Assembly: GCA_947500525.1 (NCBI GenBank)
Contig: CANMSH010000007.1
Span: 62,001 to 126,000, forward strand
From: an uncultured Flavobacteriaceae bacterium
Lineage (GTDB): Bacteria > Bacteroidota > Bacteroidia > Flavobacteriales > Flavobacteriaceae
Length of the DNA: 64,000 nt
Reading direction: 5' to 3'
Below, in pieces: positions 17,486-26,892 of this stretch. Within the stretch, counting starts at the first letter, position 1; each line of letters opens with the position of its first letter. The notes below the pieces were generated by a model. It was given only the letters and a program-made list of their open reading frames with translations, made no database searches and was not told the origin of the DNA. The position numbers and the translations under genes are program-made.

Positions 17486-18502
17486 ATGAAAAATAGACGA
17501 CTTGTATTGGCGGCTCGCCCAGAAGGGCTCCTTATAAAACCAACTGATTTTAGAATGGAAGAGGTAGAACTTCCTTTGTTAAAGAATGGAGAGTTCTTAA
17601 TAAAGGTACTATTTTTATCTGTTGCCCCTGTAATGAAGTTTTATATGCAGGATGGTGCCGGAATAGAAGCGCCGATGCAGTTTGGTGACACGATGCGAGG
17701 ACGTGGGGTTGGTGAAGTTATTGAAAGTAAAAATAAAGATTTTCAAATTGGTGATATTGTTCAAGGTAAGTGTGGATGGCAAGAATATAAAGTTTGTGAT
17801 GGTACGCCATATCATATGATGTATAAGGTAAAACAGCGAAAGGTACCGTATTCAACGGCCTTAGGAGTATTAGGAATGACTGGTTTTACTTCTTATTTTG
17901 GTCTTTATCATATTGGTAAATTGAAAGCTGGTGAAAACGTCTTGGTCTCAGCGGCAACTGGTGGTGTAGGATCTAACGTTGGTAATTTAGCGCACATAAA
18001 AGGATCTAGGGCAGTGGGTTTGGCAAGTACTGATGAGAAATGCCGTTTGCTAACTGAAAAGCTAGGATACATTGGAGCTATCAACTACAAAACAGAAAAT
18101 GTAAGTGAACGTATTGATCACTTTTTCCCAGAAGGAATAGATGTGTATTTCGATAATGTTGGAGGTGAAATATTGGATATTGCCTTAGGCAAAATTAGAA
18201 GATATGCACGAGTGGTTCTTTGTGGACGTATTTCTCAATACGAACATAAACAAGATAATTCTCAATATGACTTAAAAAATTGGTATCGACTGGGCCTCAA
18301 CAGAGCCAAAATGCAAGGTTTTTTCATCTACGATTTTGAAGCGCAATTTGATAAGGCTGAAAAAGAAATGGTACAATGGATCGAAGATGGGCAATTGACA
18401 TATCAAGAAGATATACTTGAAGGTTTAGAAAATATGCCGGTTGCTTTAAATCGATTATTTGAAAAAAAGAATATTGGGAAACAACTTGTAAAAATTGCCT
18501 AA
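17486..18502 (+). CDS. Zinc-independent MDR NADP-dependent oxidoreductase
   Basis: 338 residues, paralogue of 7157-8167 (shared RP(I/E)GL start, GRGVGxVxES, DVYFDNVGGEILD). Cofactor motif SAATGGVGSNVG near 155. No zinc ligands. Enone or alkenal reductase-type chemistry with NADPH is likely. It is transcribed alone, divergent from the cytochrome c operon, with an operator-like palindrome about 100 bases upstream. Its TAA stop directly abuts the stop codon of the convergent amidohydrolase gene (18502/18503), leaving no room for a terminator between them. Confidence 0.85.
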   Translation: MKNRRLVLAARPEGLLIKPTDFRMEEVELPLLKNGEFLIKVLFLSVAPVMKFYMQDGAGIEAPMQFGDTMRGRGVGEVIESKNKDFQIGDIVQGKCGWQEYKVCDGTPYHMMYKVKQRKVPYSTALGVLGMTGFTSYFGLYHIGKLKAGENVLVSAATGGVGSNVGNLAHIKGSRAVGLASTDEKCRLLTEKLGYIGAINYKTENVSERIDHFFPEGIDVYFDNVGGEILDIALGKIRRYARVVLCGRISQYEHKQDNSQYDLKNWYRLGLNRAKMQGFFIYDFEAQFDKAEKEMVQWIEDGQLTYQEDILEGLENMPVALNRLFEKKNIGKQLVKIA

Positions 18503-19957
18503 TTACTGTTCTTCTAAATTTTTCAAGAGAGCGTCTAAACCAGCCCTGCTATAATGTTTTCCTTCTTTGAATATTGCATTTATATCTTTTGTGTTTTTTA
18601 TATTCTCTAAAGGATTTGTATTTAGAATTATAAGGTCAGCTTTCATTTTTTCCTTAATACCGCCAAGTTCATGATCTAACTTAAAATACTTAGCAGGATT
18701 AATAGTTGCCGTTTTTAATGCATCTATTGGTGATAAACCTGCTTGTACCAAAGAGGCTAGTTCTTGATGCAGACTCAATCCTGGCATTAGGTAAGCAATT
18801 GGAGTATCAGTACCTGCCATAATTGGAATGTCAAACTCATATGTTTTTTTTACCATTCTTTTATTAAAATCAGATTGCTTTTTAAACACTTCTGATATTG
18901 CATAATCCTTGAGCACATTGGACCTAACTTTCCAATAATTCCCGATTGAATCGGGCAAATACTTATAACTTATTTGATAAGATGAATCGGCAAAATACTT
19001 ATTCGTTAAAAATGTATTTAACGTGAGAGTAGGTACTTGCCATGTGTCATTCTTTTTGAGGGTGCTAAATACTTTTTCAGCCTTCGCATTATCATAATTT
19101 TCAATAGCATTTGCGCGTTGAGCTTTATGAATACTCGCCCTTAATGTGCCTCCAGAGGCATTATCAATATTTTTTAACAGTTCTTGACGTTCAATAAATA
19201 ACTCCTCACTATTCGAGGCGCAAGAGAGTTCTAGATTTCTTAGATGTTCCATACTGCTCATACCGGCATTTGAAGCCGAAATAACATCCATACTTAATGG
19301 AACATGCCCTGTAATTTTAAGATTATTTGCCTTGCCAAGTTCACATACCATTTTGAATTGTTCAGAACTCAGCATTTCATATGCTTTTAATAAATCTACT
19401 TTTTTTGAAACCAATAATTCAATATTTTCTTTAACCGAATTCACAGAACTAAGTCTTACAGAAAGTTCGGGGTGAGACGCATCGCTTCCGTCATAAACGT
19501 TGGTGTCACCATCTAATAAAGGTCCTGCTATCATTACTCTAGGAGCTTCTGTAGGCTTAGCGAGTGATTTATCTTTCCATTCTTTTACAAAATCTAATTT
19601 CCCTCCAGTATCTCTTACACTTGTAATTCCGTATGCTAAAAACAAATCAAACATTCTTGGTGCGAGTTCTTCGATATAGGCAAAGTGCACATGCGCATCC
19701 CATAAGCCAGGAATTAAATATTTTCCGGTACCGTCAATAATTTGATCAGATGGAGACAATTTGAATTCGTTAGTGTTTAAAATTTTGTGAATTTTGCCAT
19801 CTTTTAAGATGATCGTTTGATTTTCTTTAACACCATCATTTGGATCAATGGTCGTAATGTTTTCAATACAAATGGCATCTTCGCAAATAGTATCATTTGG
19901 CGCGCAGCCAAAATGAAGTATTAGACAAAGCACTAAAAGGGAATAATATTTTTTCAT
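18503..19957 (-). CDS. Amidohydrolase-family lipoprotein (imidazolonepropionase-like)
   Basis: 484 residues. Lipobox HFGC (C18), so exported and anchored. Metal-dependent amidohydrolase blocks: DAHVHF near 87, a Lys candidate in DLLKAYEML near 191, ITGHVP near 214, MEHLRN near 236 and MAGTDTP near 380, ending with a PAKYF and KADLIIL pattern typical of imidazolonepropionase/prolidase-type hydrolases. It probably opens a cyclic amide or cleaves an amide bond outside the cytoplasm. Last gene of the 29039-to-18503 operon. Confidence 0.85.
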   Translation of the reverse strand: MKKYYSLLVLCLILHFGCAPNDTICEDAICIENITTIDPNDGVKENQTIILKDGKIHKILNTNEFKLSPSDQIIDGTGKYLIPGLWDAHVHFAYIEELAPRMFDLFLAYGITSVRDTGGKLDFVKEWKDKSLAKPTEAPRVMIAGPLLDGDTNVYDGSDASHPELSVRLSSVNSVKENIELLVSKKVDLLKAYEMLSSEQFKMVCELGKANNLKITGHVPLSMDVISASNAGMSSMEHLRNLELSCASNSEELFIERQELLKNIDNASGGTLRASIHKAQRANAIENYDNAKAEKVFSTLKKNDTWQVPTLTLNTFLTNKYFADSSYQISYKYLPDSIGNYWKVRSNVLKDYAISEVFKKQSDFNKRMVKKTYEFDIPIMAGTDTPIAYLMPGLSLHQELASLVQAGLSPIDALKTATINPAKYFKLDHELGGIKEKMKADLIILNTNPLENIKNTKDINAIFKEGKHYSRAGLDALLKNLEEQ

Positions 19958-19967
19958 AATTATAAGA

Positions 19968-20741
19968 TTAACCCATGATACCTTTAACTAAACCCCCATC
20001 AACAGTAATCGTTTGACCCGTAATATAGTTACTCATCGGAGACAATAACCATAAAGCCAAAGATGCAAAATCTTTAGGGTTTCCAATGGCACCCATAGCA
20101 GTTTGACTTTCAAATGTTGCTCGTATTTCCTTTTCAGAAACACCTTTTAACTCACTGTTTTTTGCAAATAAATCTTCCATGCGTTGCGTGGCGTGATAAC
20201 CTGGTCCTAGTATATTCAATGTTACCCCAGAAGTACCTATTTCTTGCGATAGCGTTTTCACGTATCCTGTCACAGCCAAACGCATAGCATTACTCAATAC
20301 CAAATTCTCAACTGGTTGTTTGGTTGATACACTTTCGATATAGACAAATCGACCATAACCGTTCGTTATCATCCTAGGAAGCAAAGCTTGTGTCAAAGCA
20401 ATTTTCCAACGTACCACTGTTTTATAAGCTTCATCCCAGTCAGATAGTTTTGTTTCCATTACCGGCATCGCAGGAGGTCCTCCAGAATTAATTACAGCAC
20501 CGGTAAGAATGCGTGATCCAAGTGTTTCTAAAATAATATTTAATGTGGATTCTTCTGAAATATCCCCACAAATAATTTCTATATGCGGACTACTATTTTG
20601 TAAGGTGACAAGCTTTTTCTTTGTACGAGCAACGGCAATAACATTGGCCTGTTCGGCTACTAATAACTCGGTTATTGCTTTGCCAAAACCACTAGTGGCT
20701 CCGCCCACTAAAAAGAGCTTATCCTTTAATTGTAAATTCAT
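19968..20741 (-). CDS. SDR-family protein lacking the YxxxK catalytic pair
   Basis: 257 residues, Rossmann fold with GGATSGFG at 13-20, NSGG at 85-88 and a typical C-terminal GQTITVDGG. At the place of the catalytic Tyr and Lys the sequence is L147-VLS-N151, so both are replaced; a known divergent group of FabG-like proteins shows the same loss. It may still bind NAD(P)H or use another base. The start overlaps the end of the BASS transporter gene by four bases. Role in the pathway unknown. Confidence 0.85.
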   Translation of the reverse strand: MNLQLKDKLFLVGGATSGFGKAITELLVAEQANVIAVARTKKKLVTLQNSSPHIEIICGDISEESTLNIILETLGSRILTGAVINSGGPPAMPVMETKLSDWDEAYKTVVRWKIALTQALLPRMITNGYGRFVYIESVSTKQPVENLVLSNAMRLAVTGYVKTLSQEIGTSGVTLNILGPGYHATQRMEDLFAKNSELKGVSEKEIRATFESQTAMGAIGNPKDFASLALWLLSPMSNYITGQTITVDGGLVKGIMG

Positions 20742-21625
20742 ACTTTTTCTTCTTTTAATATCATATTTCTATATAACCGAATCATGCCCACAGCAATAAG
20801 ACACATTATTACACCATACACGCCAGCAGTTGCCGCCATTTCTGGAGATTCTAATAATCCAATAGCAATGGCCATACCTAATACATTGTTTTGCATGCCA
20901 CTTTCAATAGAAATAGTCGCCGCTTGTTTTGTTGTTAATTTAAAGCCTTTGGCACTTAGAAAACCAACACCTAAGGTTGCTATATTGAGCAAAACAACAC
21001 TTATAAAAGAAGCCTTTAAGAACGTGAAGCTATCTCCAATTTCCTCTAGTTTCATAACCATAAAAATTAAGGCTAATACAATTACTATTATCGAACCCCA
21101 TTTAATAGTAGGTTTACTTTTATTGGCCGTTAATGGAAATTTATAATTGATGAGCATTCCAAGAAAAACGGGCAAGGCTGTTAACTTAAATATATTAAAT
21201 ATTGTTTTACCCAGTGGAAGTTGAATAGATTTACCACTGGCGCCTAAAATTGCATCAAGAGAAAAATTGATAATTAACGGAATGGTAAAAATAGTAATGA
21301 TACTACTAATAGCAGTTAATGTAATCGATAGCGCCGTGTCTCCTTTTGCTAAATAAGAAAAGAGATTTGAAACGGCACCTCCTGGGCAACAAGCACAAAT
21401 CATAAGTCCCATAGCAATCATGGGCTCCATAGGAATGAGCAAAACAATACTATAGGCTATTAAAGGAACGAGCACAATTTGATTGATCAGCCCTGTAAAG
21501 ACTGCTTTAGGAGCAGTACCTATTCGGGTGAAATCAGTCAAGGTTAATGTCATTCCCATACCAAACATTATTAAAAATAATAGTATTTGTAATAGTATTG
21601 GAATAAGTGCTAGTAGCTCAGTCAT
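20738..21625 (-). CDS. BASS-family (bile acid:sodium symporter-like) transporter
   Basis: 295 residues with nine or ten hydrophobic segments. MICACCPGGAVSNLFSYLAKGD (residues about 76-97) and IESGMQNNVLG near 242 match the conserved crossover regions of the SBF/BASS family. Members move organic acids such as bile acids, pyruvate or pantoate with sodium. Here it probably takes up an acidic pathway intermediate or exports an end product. It is inside the operon that carries the imidases. Confidence 0.85.
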   Translation of the reverse strand: MTELLALIPILLQILLFLIMFGMGMTLTLTDFTRIGTAPKAVFTGLINQIVLVPLIAYSIVLLIPMEPMIAMGLMICACCPGGAVSNLFSYLAKGDTALSITLTAISSIITIFTIPLIINFSLDAILGASGKSIQLPLGKTIFNIFKLTALPVFLGMLINYKFPLTANKSKPTIKWGSIIVIVLALIFMVMKLEEIGDSFTFLKASFISVVLLNIATLGVGFLSAKGFKLTTKQAATISIESGMQNNVLGMAIAIGLLESPEMAATAGVYGVIMCLIAVGMIRLYRNMILKEEKV

Positions 21626-21660
21626 TTAGTTGAAATTGAGTTGACGTAAAAATAACAGAT

Positions 21661-22587
21661 TTAAATTTGTCGCTTCCAGCAACGAATTATTTCGCTCGGC
21701 GAAGCTGACCAAATAGCATCATTCTTAGAAAACCGTTCTAAAACGCGTTCTAAATATTGAATACGATGCGGTTGTCCGAGTACCCATGGATGAATACTTA
21801 ACCCTAATACTCTACCTCCTTGAGTTGAACTTTCTTTCAACATAAAATCTAAGGCATCCTCTACTTGATCGGCCCAATCTTCGGCGGAATGCAAATTATT
21901 TAAAATAATGAAATGATCATCTAGTTCAGTAGGTAATGGCATTGCGGTTAAATTACCGTCTTTGGTATGAAAGGAATACGGCATATCGTCATTCACCCAA
22001 TCACAAAAATAGTCGATACCATTCGATTTTAATAAATCTGGCGTGTTTTCTGATTCGTTTTTCGCAGGACTTACCCATCCCTTAATTTCCTGTCCGGTGA
22101 GCTTACGAAGCTGATCCAAAGATCGCTTGATAATATCATTTTCCTCTTGCATATCTTGTCCACCATAATGTAATGTGTCCATGTTAAAACCGTGGCACAT
22201 AATTTCATTTCCTCTTTCTTTAATTTTATCTAGTAAATAAGGAACACGTTCCGTCAATCTAGTATTCATAGCAAACGTTGGTGTAATGTTGTATTGATCA
22301 AAGGCTTTAAGAAACCTGTATATCCCTACACGGTTACCATAATCACGCAGGCTATAATGCCTCAGATCGGGATAGGGCTTAGTCATGCCCCCTGGAACCT
22401 TAAACGGAATGCCTTTTTGGTTAAGTGGAAAAAATTGTAAACCAACATTTATCCACAAAGCAACCTTTTTTTCGTTTGGCCATTCTATGGGTTTTCGATC
22501 GCTCAACATAGACCATTCGTAACGATTGTGATCCATGCCATAAGAGCGTTCTGGATATTTTAAATAAGTATCATTGAGCGTTCCCAT
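21661..22587 (-). CDS. PuuE-type cyclic amide/imide hydrolase (NodB-like fold), copy 1
   Basis: 308 residues. It belongs to the polysaccharide-deacetylase superfamily but has the landmarks of the PuuE allantoinase / cyclic imide hydrolase branch: ALWINVGLQFFPL near 44, DYGNRVGIYRFLKAFD near 83, HGFNMDTLHYG near 130, SPAKNESENTPDLL near 165, SIHPWVLGQPHRI near 263. Family members hydrolyse allantoin or cyclic imides, not chitin. With the amidase, hydratase and lyase genes in the same operon, a substituted maleimide or succinimide is a plausible substrate (inference). It overlaps the second copy by 17 bases. No signal peptide, so cytoplasmic. Confidence 0.78.
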   Translation of the reverse strand: MGTLNDTYLKYPERSYGMDHNRYEWSMLSDRKPIEWPNEKKVALWINVGLQFFPLNQKGIPFKVPGGMTKPYPDLRHYSLRDYGNRVGIYRFLKAFDQYNITPTFAMNTRLTERVPYLLDKIKERGNEIMCHGFNMDTLHYGGQDMQEENDIIKRSLDQLRKLTGQEIKGWVSPAKNESENTPDLLKSNGIDYFCDWVNDDMPYSFHTKDGNLTAMPLPTELDDHFIILNNLHSAEDWADQVEDALDFMLKESSTQGGRVLGLSIHPWVLGQPHRIQYLERVLERFSKNDAIWSASPSEIIRCWKRQI

Positions 22588-23545
22588 GGTTCCTATTTTT
22601 TTGTTTAATATCTGCTTGCGCTAAATCGTAATAATTATCTAAAAAATATTGCGCAATCTCTTTTCCGGTAGTTACCCATACATCAGAGTGTCCTGTTATA
22701 TATTCAAGAGCTTCTTCATAAGCCTTAATACGATGCGCGTTGCTAACCTGGTAATTATGTGTTGGAATGCACATAATTGTACCACTTTCGGCACCTTCTT
22801 TGTACAAACGGTCGAAGTTATCTTTTAATTCTTGCCCATATCTTCTTGGTGTTATTTTTTGAACCAAATATGCAATCGTATCATTCATTTCCAATGAATA
22901 CGGAATCGATGCGAATCTTTTTCCACTTCTCAAATTGATTGGCGTCGGTTGATCATCATGAAATAAATCGCAAGAATAAAAACCTGCTTCATTGCCAAAA
23001 AGTTCGGTTCCTACTTCGGCAAAAAGATCAATCGTATTATCAGAATGTGACAGTGCGGGAGCTAAATAACCTGCACATTTTTGTCCTGTATGTTTGTAAA
23101 TAGTTTCTATAGAATCTTTGATCATTGCACGTTCTTGTGTTTCAGTCATACCATAGGTGTATCTGGTATTATAAATTCCATGACTAAAAAATTCCCAATC
23201 ACGTTCTTTACACAATTCGATAATTTCTGGATGATGATCACATAATGCGGTTGACAAAGAAATTGAACCTCTGATTCCATACTTCTCTAACAATTCCATT
23301 TGACGTGTGTGTCCAACTCTATTTCCCCAATCTCGACTTGTATATCCTGGTAATGCAGGGCTTGGTTGAGGCCAAGGTTTTCGAAAGGGGTTATCTGGAG
23401 GGTTTAATTCGTAGAACTCTATGTTCGGCGCTACCCAAAAAGCAACTTTCGCACCATTCGGCCATGTTATTTTAGGTCTATTTTCATACGGCCAGTAGTC
23501 ATAATATCCCGGATCTTCTTTCATTATTGTATATTGTTTAGCCAT
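22571..23545 (-). CDS. PuuE-type cyclic amide/imide hydrolase (NodB-like fold), copy 2
   Basis: 324 residues, same family as the neighbour but well diverged: AFWVAPNIEFYEL near 34, DWGNRVGHTRQMELLEKYGI near 77, FSHGIYNTRYTYG near 120, CIPTHNYQVSNAHRI near 263. The two copies may form a heteromer or act on two imides that differ in side chains. The gene overlaps the isochorismatase gene upstream by 22 bases. Cytoplasmic. Allantoinase itself is unlikely, since no other purine-degradation gene is near. Confidence 0.78.
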   Translation of the reverse strand: MAKQYTIMKEDPGYYDYWPYENRPKITWPNGAKVAFWVAPNIEFYELNPPDNPFRKPWPQPSPALPGYTSRDWGNRVGHTRQMELLEKYGIRGSISLSTALCDHHPEIIELCKERDWEFFSHGIYNTRYTYGMTETQERAMIKDSIETIYKHTGQKCAGYLAPALSHSDNTIDLFAEVGTELFGNEAGFYSCDLFHDDQPTPINLRSGKRFASIPYSLEMNDTIAYLVQKITPRRYGQELKDNFDRLYKEGAESGTIMCIPTHNYQVSNAHRIKAYEEALEYITGHSDVWVTTGKEIAQYFLDNYYDLAQADIKQKNRNHGNAQ

Positions 23546-24189
23546 TCAAACACTTCATTTATTTCTAATACATCGCAGTATTTCAACGACAAGTCTGTGA
23601 GATTTGCGTAATGATAACTTTCATGTTTATCAGCAACACATTCCTCAGGAATAATGGTACGATATCCTCTAGAAAGAGAATCTATGCCAGCGGCTCTTAC
23701 ACAACCAGAAGTCGATCCTCCTGTAAGCACTATAGTATCCACTTGATGCCAAACTAATAAAGATTGTAAAGGAGTCTCGAAAAAAGGAGAGGGCATTTTT
23801 TTTTCATAAAAAACGTCTGTTGAACGGTCTAAAATTAAACGATCATCTAACTGCGAACGTTCAGAGTTAAACTTAATATTTTGAAGACTATCCGGAGTAT
23901 TTGTTCGCGTTCCCCATACTCCCGCATCAGCGGCTGTATCCATATAGGCTACGTTTGTCCAAACAACAGGCCAACCTAACTTTCTAAATGTTGCAGCTAA
24001 TTCGTTTACATAATCTAGTTGTTTGGGATCATTTTCGTAGGCTGTTTTAAACAGATCAGTTCGGGTGTATGCCTTTTGAATATCAATATTCACTAAGGCT
24101 GCTTTTTTACCAAACCCGAATTGTTTTCTTGCCGGATTGGCTTTTACCTCAAAATAAATTTCTTTGGCGGTTTTATTAGTGGTTTGCAT
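23524..24189 (-). CDS. Isochorismatase-family amidohydrolase (maleamate amidase-like)
   Basis: 221 residues, cysteine hydrolase fold with the triad D36 (NIDIQKAY), K130 or K131 (FYEKKMPSPFF) and C163 (GGSTSGCVRA). The branch with a long N-terminus and GGSTSGCVR resembles N-carbamoylsarcosine amidase and maleamate amidohydrolase (NicF-like). It could hydrolyse the half-amide made by the two neighbouring imidases to a dicarboxylate and ammonia (inference). Tight overlap with the imidase gene supports consecutive steps. Confidence 0.85.
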   Translation of the reverse strand: MQTTNKTAKEIYFEVKANPARKQFGFGKKAALVNIDIQKAYTRTDLFKTAYENDPKQLDYVNELAATFRKLGWPVVWTNVAYMDTAADAGVWGTRTNTPDSLQNIKFNSERSQLDDRLILDRSTDVFYEKKMPSPFFETPLQSLLVWHQVDTIVLTGGSTSGCVRAAGIDSLSRGYRTIIPEECVADKHESYHYANLTDLSLKYCDVLEINEVFEWLNNIQ

Positions 24190-24203
24190 AGTTAAATGAT
24201 TCT

Positions 24204-24638
24204 CTATTTTTTAATTTTTTCTTTAATTCTAGATGATTGCATTGAAATAATTTGCCATCTTTCATTTTCAAATTTCCAAATCACGGTAAGACGAAACTTT
24301 CCTTTGTCGAAATTTTTATATTTCCGTTCATTAATATAGTTCGTTAACACAATATTTTCTGCCAATTTTAAAAATTCAATATCAGAACTTTCATAGCTTT
24401 CAAATGTGTTTTTAATATTAATTAGGGCGATCTTTTTTGTATATTTTTTTCCGCTTTGCGAAGTGAGAATTAAGTCAGAGTGATATATGTCACTCACCAA
24501 TTTTTCATCACTATTTAAATGGGCGTTTCGCAACTCCGAAATTCGATGTGTTATATCTATTTTGTTTTTATGGCTGACTTCTTGGGCGATTCCAATCAGC
24601 GAGAAAAACATACAGAAAAAAGTACCAGCGATTTTCAT
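24204..24638 (-). CDS. Exported NTF2/SnoaL-like small protein
   Basis: 144 residues with a signal peptide (hydrophobic 4-17, cleavage near AQE). The rest fits an NTF2-like (DUF4440/SnoaL) alpha+beta barrel: ISELRNAHLNSDEKLVSDIYHSDLIL, then FRLTVIWKFENERWQIISMQSSRI at the end. Members are small ligand-binding or isomerase-type proteins. It lies between CoA transferase and amidase genes. Function unknown. Confidence 0.6.
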   Translation of the reverse strand: MKIAGTFFCMFFSLIGIAQEVSHKNKIDITHRISELRNAHLNSDEKLVSDIYHSDLILTSQSGKKYTKKIALINIKNTFESYESSDIEFLKLAENIVLTNYINERKYKNFDKGKFRLTVIWKFENERWQIISMQSSRIKEKIKK

Positions 24639-24642
24639 AGAT

Positions 24643-25824
24643 TTAATCTTGTTTAATGATTCCGGCGGCTACCATTTTTTGAATCGTATCGTTATCAATA
24701 TCTAATTCTTTTAATATTTCAGTGGTGTGTTCTCCAATTTTTGGAGGATCCATTCGCTTTTCAATGCGAGTTCCTTTATATTCTAGAGGAAATTTAGGTA
24801 GTTTAGTTGTTTTACCATCACCCATGTCAACTTGCATTAAGCTATTTCCTTTGTTAAGTTGTTCATCATTAAAAAGATCTTCGGGTCTACTTATAGGCGC
24901 AAAAGGAATATGACCTCTATCGCATCGCTCGATAATTTCAGCTTTTGTAAATTGTTTTACGCGTGAATTCAGTTCAGGGATGAACCATTCACGCTCGTCA
25001 ATACGTTTATTGTTCGTCTCTAGTCGTTGGTCATTGGCCCAGTCTTCCCATCCAAAGACATCGCATAAACGTTCCCAATGTTTTTCACTGATAATTCCAA
25101 TAAAAGTTTTGTCATTATCCTTCGTATCAAAAACCTTGTAAATGCTCCATGCGCTTACGCGCGATGGCATAGGCGGAATTTCATAATCAATTTGTGAGGC
25201 ATAGGCCATGTGTTGTCCCATTAAAAAAGCACAAGTTTCGAACAATGCAGCTTTGACAAAACCACCTTCTCCTGTTTTTTCTCGTTCATATAGGGCCTGA
25301 AGAATTCCGATATAACCAAACATTCCTCCCGTAATATCAATAACTGAAGTTCCAGCCCTAAGAGGGTCACCTTCTCGTCCGGTCATATAGGCTAAACCTC
25401 CCATCATTTGTACTACTTCATCCATGGCATGTCTTTTTTCATAAGGTCCACTTAAAAAACCTTTTAAAGAACAATAGATAAGACAGCTATTAAAAGTTTT
25501 GAGTTTTTCATATCCTAAGCCTAAACGATCCATGGTACCTGGCCCAAAATTTTCTACCACAACATCATATTCTTTGACTAATTTGTAGATGAGGTCTATG
25601 CCTTCTTGAGATTTCAGATCGATCGCTAGACTTTTTTTATTACGATTGTAGAACCAAAAATAACCCGTGCCGAAACCTTGTAATCTTCTTGTGTTATCAC
25701 CGTTAATTGGTTCTACATGTACAACTTCGGCACCCATATCTGCTAACATGAGTCCCGCACATGGTCCCATAACGGCATGGGTAAATTCTAAAACTTTAAT
25801 TCCTTTTAAAGGGGCGTTGCTCAT
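24643..25824 (-). CDS. Family III CoA transferase (CaiB/BaiF type)
   Basis: 393 residues. LKGIKVLEFTHAVMGPCAG at the N-terminus, PGTMDRLGLGYE near 96, and the block KRHAMDEVVQMMGG with D135 as the catalytic aspartate. Family members move CoA between carboxylates, e.g. to citramalate or oxalate. In this operon it would make the CoA thioester needed by the HMG-CoA-lyase-like enzyme. No CoA ligase is visible in the operon, which fits with transfer from succinyl- or acetyl-CoA. The substrate, a branched malate-type acid, is inferred. Confidence 0.88.
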   Translation of the reverse strand: MSNAPLKGIKVLEFTHAVMGPCAGLMLADMGAEVVHVEPINGDNTRRLQGFGTGYFWFYNRNKKSLAIDLKSQEGIDLIYKLVKEYDVVVENFGPGTMDRLGLGYEKLKTFNSCLIYCSLKGFLSGPYEKRHAMDEVVQMMGGLAYMTGREGDPLRAGTSVIDITGGMFGYIGILQALYEREKTGEGGFVKAALFETCAFLMGQHMAYASQIDYEIPPMPSRVSAWSIYKVFDTKDNDKTFIGIISEKHWERLCDVFGWEDWANDQRLETNNKRIDEREWFIPELNSRVKQFTKAEIIERCDRGHIPFAPISRPEDLFNDEQLNKGNSLMQVDMGDGKTTKLPKFPLEYKGTRIEKRMDPPKIGEHTTEILKELDIDNDTIQKMVAAGIIKQD

Positions 25825-25825
25825 T

Positions 25826-26386
25826 TTATTCTTTTTTTAGAGATTCATAAAAAGTTGATGGAATGCTTTCTAAAGCTGTATTCAGCGTAGAGTTCCATCT
25901 GTTTAAAAAACCAAACATAGCAATGACACTTACAATTTCGATCATTGCTTCGTTGTCATAGTATTTCTTGAGAATTTTAAAATCTTCATCATTGACTTGG
26001 TTAGGTACTATACTAGCTTTAAGGGCTACATTTAAGGCAGCTTTTTCTGCATCGGTAAACATAGGAGACGTCTGGTATTCCCATAATTGCCCTAATTTTT
26101 TAGTATCCACACCTTGTTCATGCGCACCATAGGCTGCATGCGCGCTACAGTAATTACAACCACTGGCCTTACTAGAAATATGACCAATCATTCTTTTCAA
26201 ACCTGCATCTATCTTTCCATCAGAGTATATGGCTTTGGCCAATTCGAAAAAAGAAGTCAACACTGCAGGTTTATGCGCCATAGTTAATCCATCATTCGGC
26301 AAGAAACCCATCCACGATTCTGCTTTTTGGAAGAGCTCACTTAAGTTACCTTCTTTCGGGTTTGTTATGGGGTCAACTCTATGCAT
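25826..26386 (-). CDS. AhpD-like / carboxymuconolactone decarboxylase-fold protein
   Basis: 186 residues, helical, with the AhpD motif SGCNYCSAHAAYGA: C77-NY-C80 and H83. Members reduce peroxides through a CxxC pair or act as decarboxylases. The CxxC makes a thiol peroxidase or disulfide-exchange role more likely than decarboxylation. It lies between LeuD-like and CoA transferase genes, one base from each. Confidence 0.8.
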   Translation of the reverse strand: MHRVDPITNPKEGNLSELFQKAESWMGFLPNDGLTMAHKPAVLTSFFELAKAIYSDGKIDAGLKRMIGHISSKASGCNYCSAHAAYGAHEQGVDTKKLGQLWEYQTSPMFTDAEKAALNVALKASIVPNQVNDEDFKILKKYYDNEAMIEIVSVIAMFGFLNRWNSTLNTALESIPSTFYESLKKE

Positions 26387-26387
26387 A

Positions 26388-26891
26388 CTAAAGGGAGTAG
26401 TTTCCGTTTTTCGTTAAATAGTTTACGAGTCCACCTTCATTTAGAATATCAATCATGATATCTGGGAGTTTTGTGGCATTGTAAACCTTATTTGCAGTTA
26501 TATCTTTTACAGTTCCTGATTTTAAATCGACATCTAGTTTGGCTCCTTTTTGAATAGTATGATTTGCTATTTCTAATACCGGTAATCCGATGTTGATCGC
26601 ATTTCTAAAAAAGATACGAGCAAAATCTTGTGCAATAACGACTGATATACCTGCTTTTTTTAAGGCGAGAGGTGCTTGTTCACGAGATGATCCGCAACCG
26701 AAATTAATACCCGCTACCAAAATATCACCTTGTTGAACGATCTTATTAAAGTTAGGATCTAAATCTTCTAACACATGATTGGCCAAGGTAGAAAGATCTA
26801 ACGTTTTGGTATACTTTCCTGGTATGATTCGATCAGTGTCAATATGATCGCCGTAAACGTGTGCTTTTGCTTGTATGGTTGTTGTGCTCAT
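26388..26891 (-). CDS. LeuD-like hydratase small subunit (swivel domain)
   Basis: 167 residues of the 3-isopropylmalate dehydratase/homoaconitase small-subunit family: GDHIDTDRIIPGKY at 14-27, intact active-site loop GCGSSREQ at 65-72, SFARIFFRNAINIGLP-type block (here DFARIFFRNAINIGLP) near 94. Ser and Arg of GSSRE are the residues that act on substrate in aconitase-type enzymes. With the adjacent large subunit it should hydrate a maleate-type dicarboxylate. No LeuA or LeuB gene is nearby, so leucine synthesis is unlikely; dimethylmaleate hydratase and citraconate hydratase are better models. Confidence 0.88.
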   Translation of the reverse strand: MSTTTIQAKAHVYGDHIDTDRIIPGKYTKTLDLSTLANHVLEDLDPNFNKIVQQGDILVAGINFGCGSSREQAPLALKKAGISVVIAQDFARIFFRNAINIGLPVLEIANHTIQKGAKLDVDLKSGTVKDITANKVYNATKLPDIMIDILNEGGLVNYLTKNGNYSL

Positions 26892-26892
26892 T

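Noticed and set aside
23524..24189. Isochorismatase of siderophore synthesis
   Set aside because: There is no isochorismate synthase or NRPS gene; the GGSTSGCVR branch resembles N-carbamoylsarcosine/maleamate amidases.
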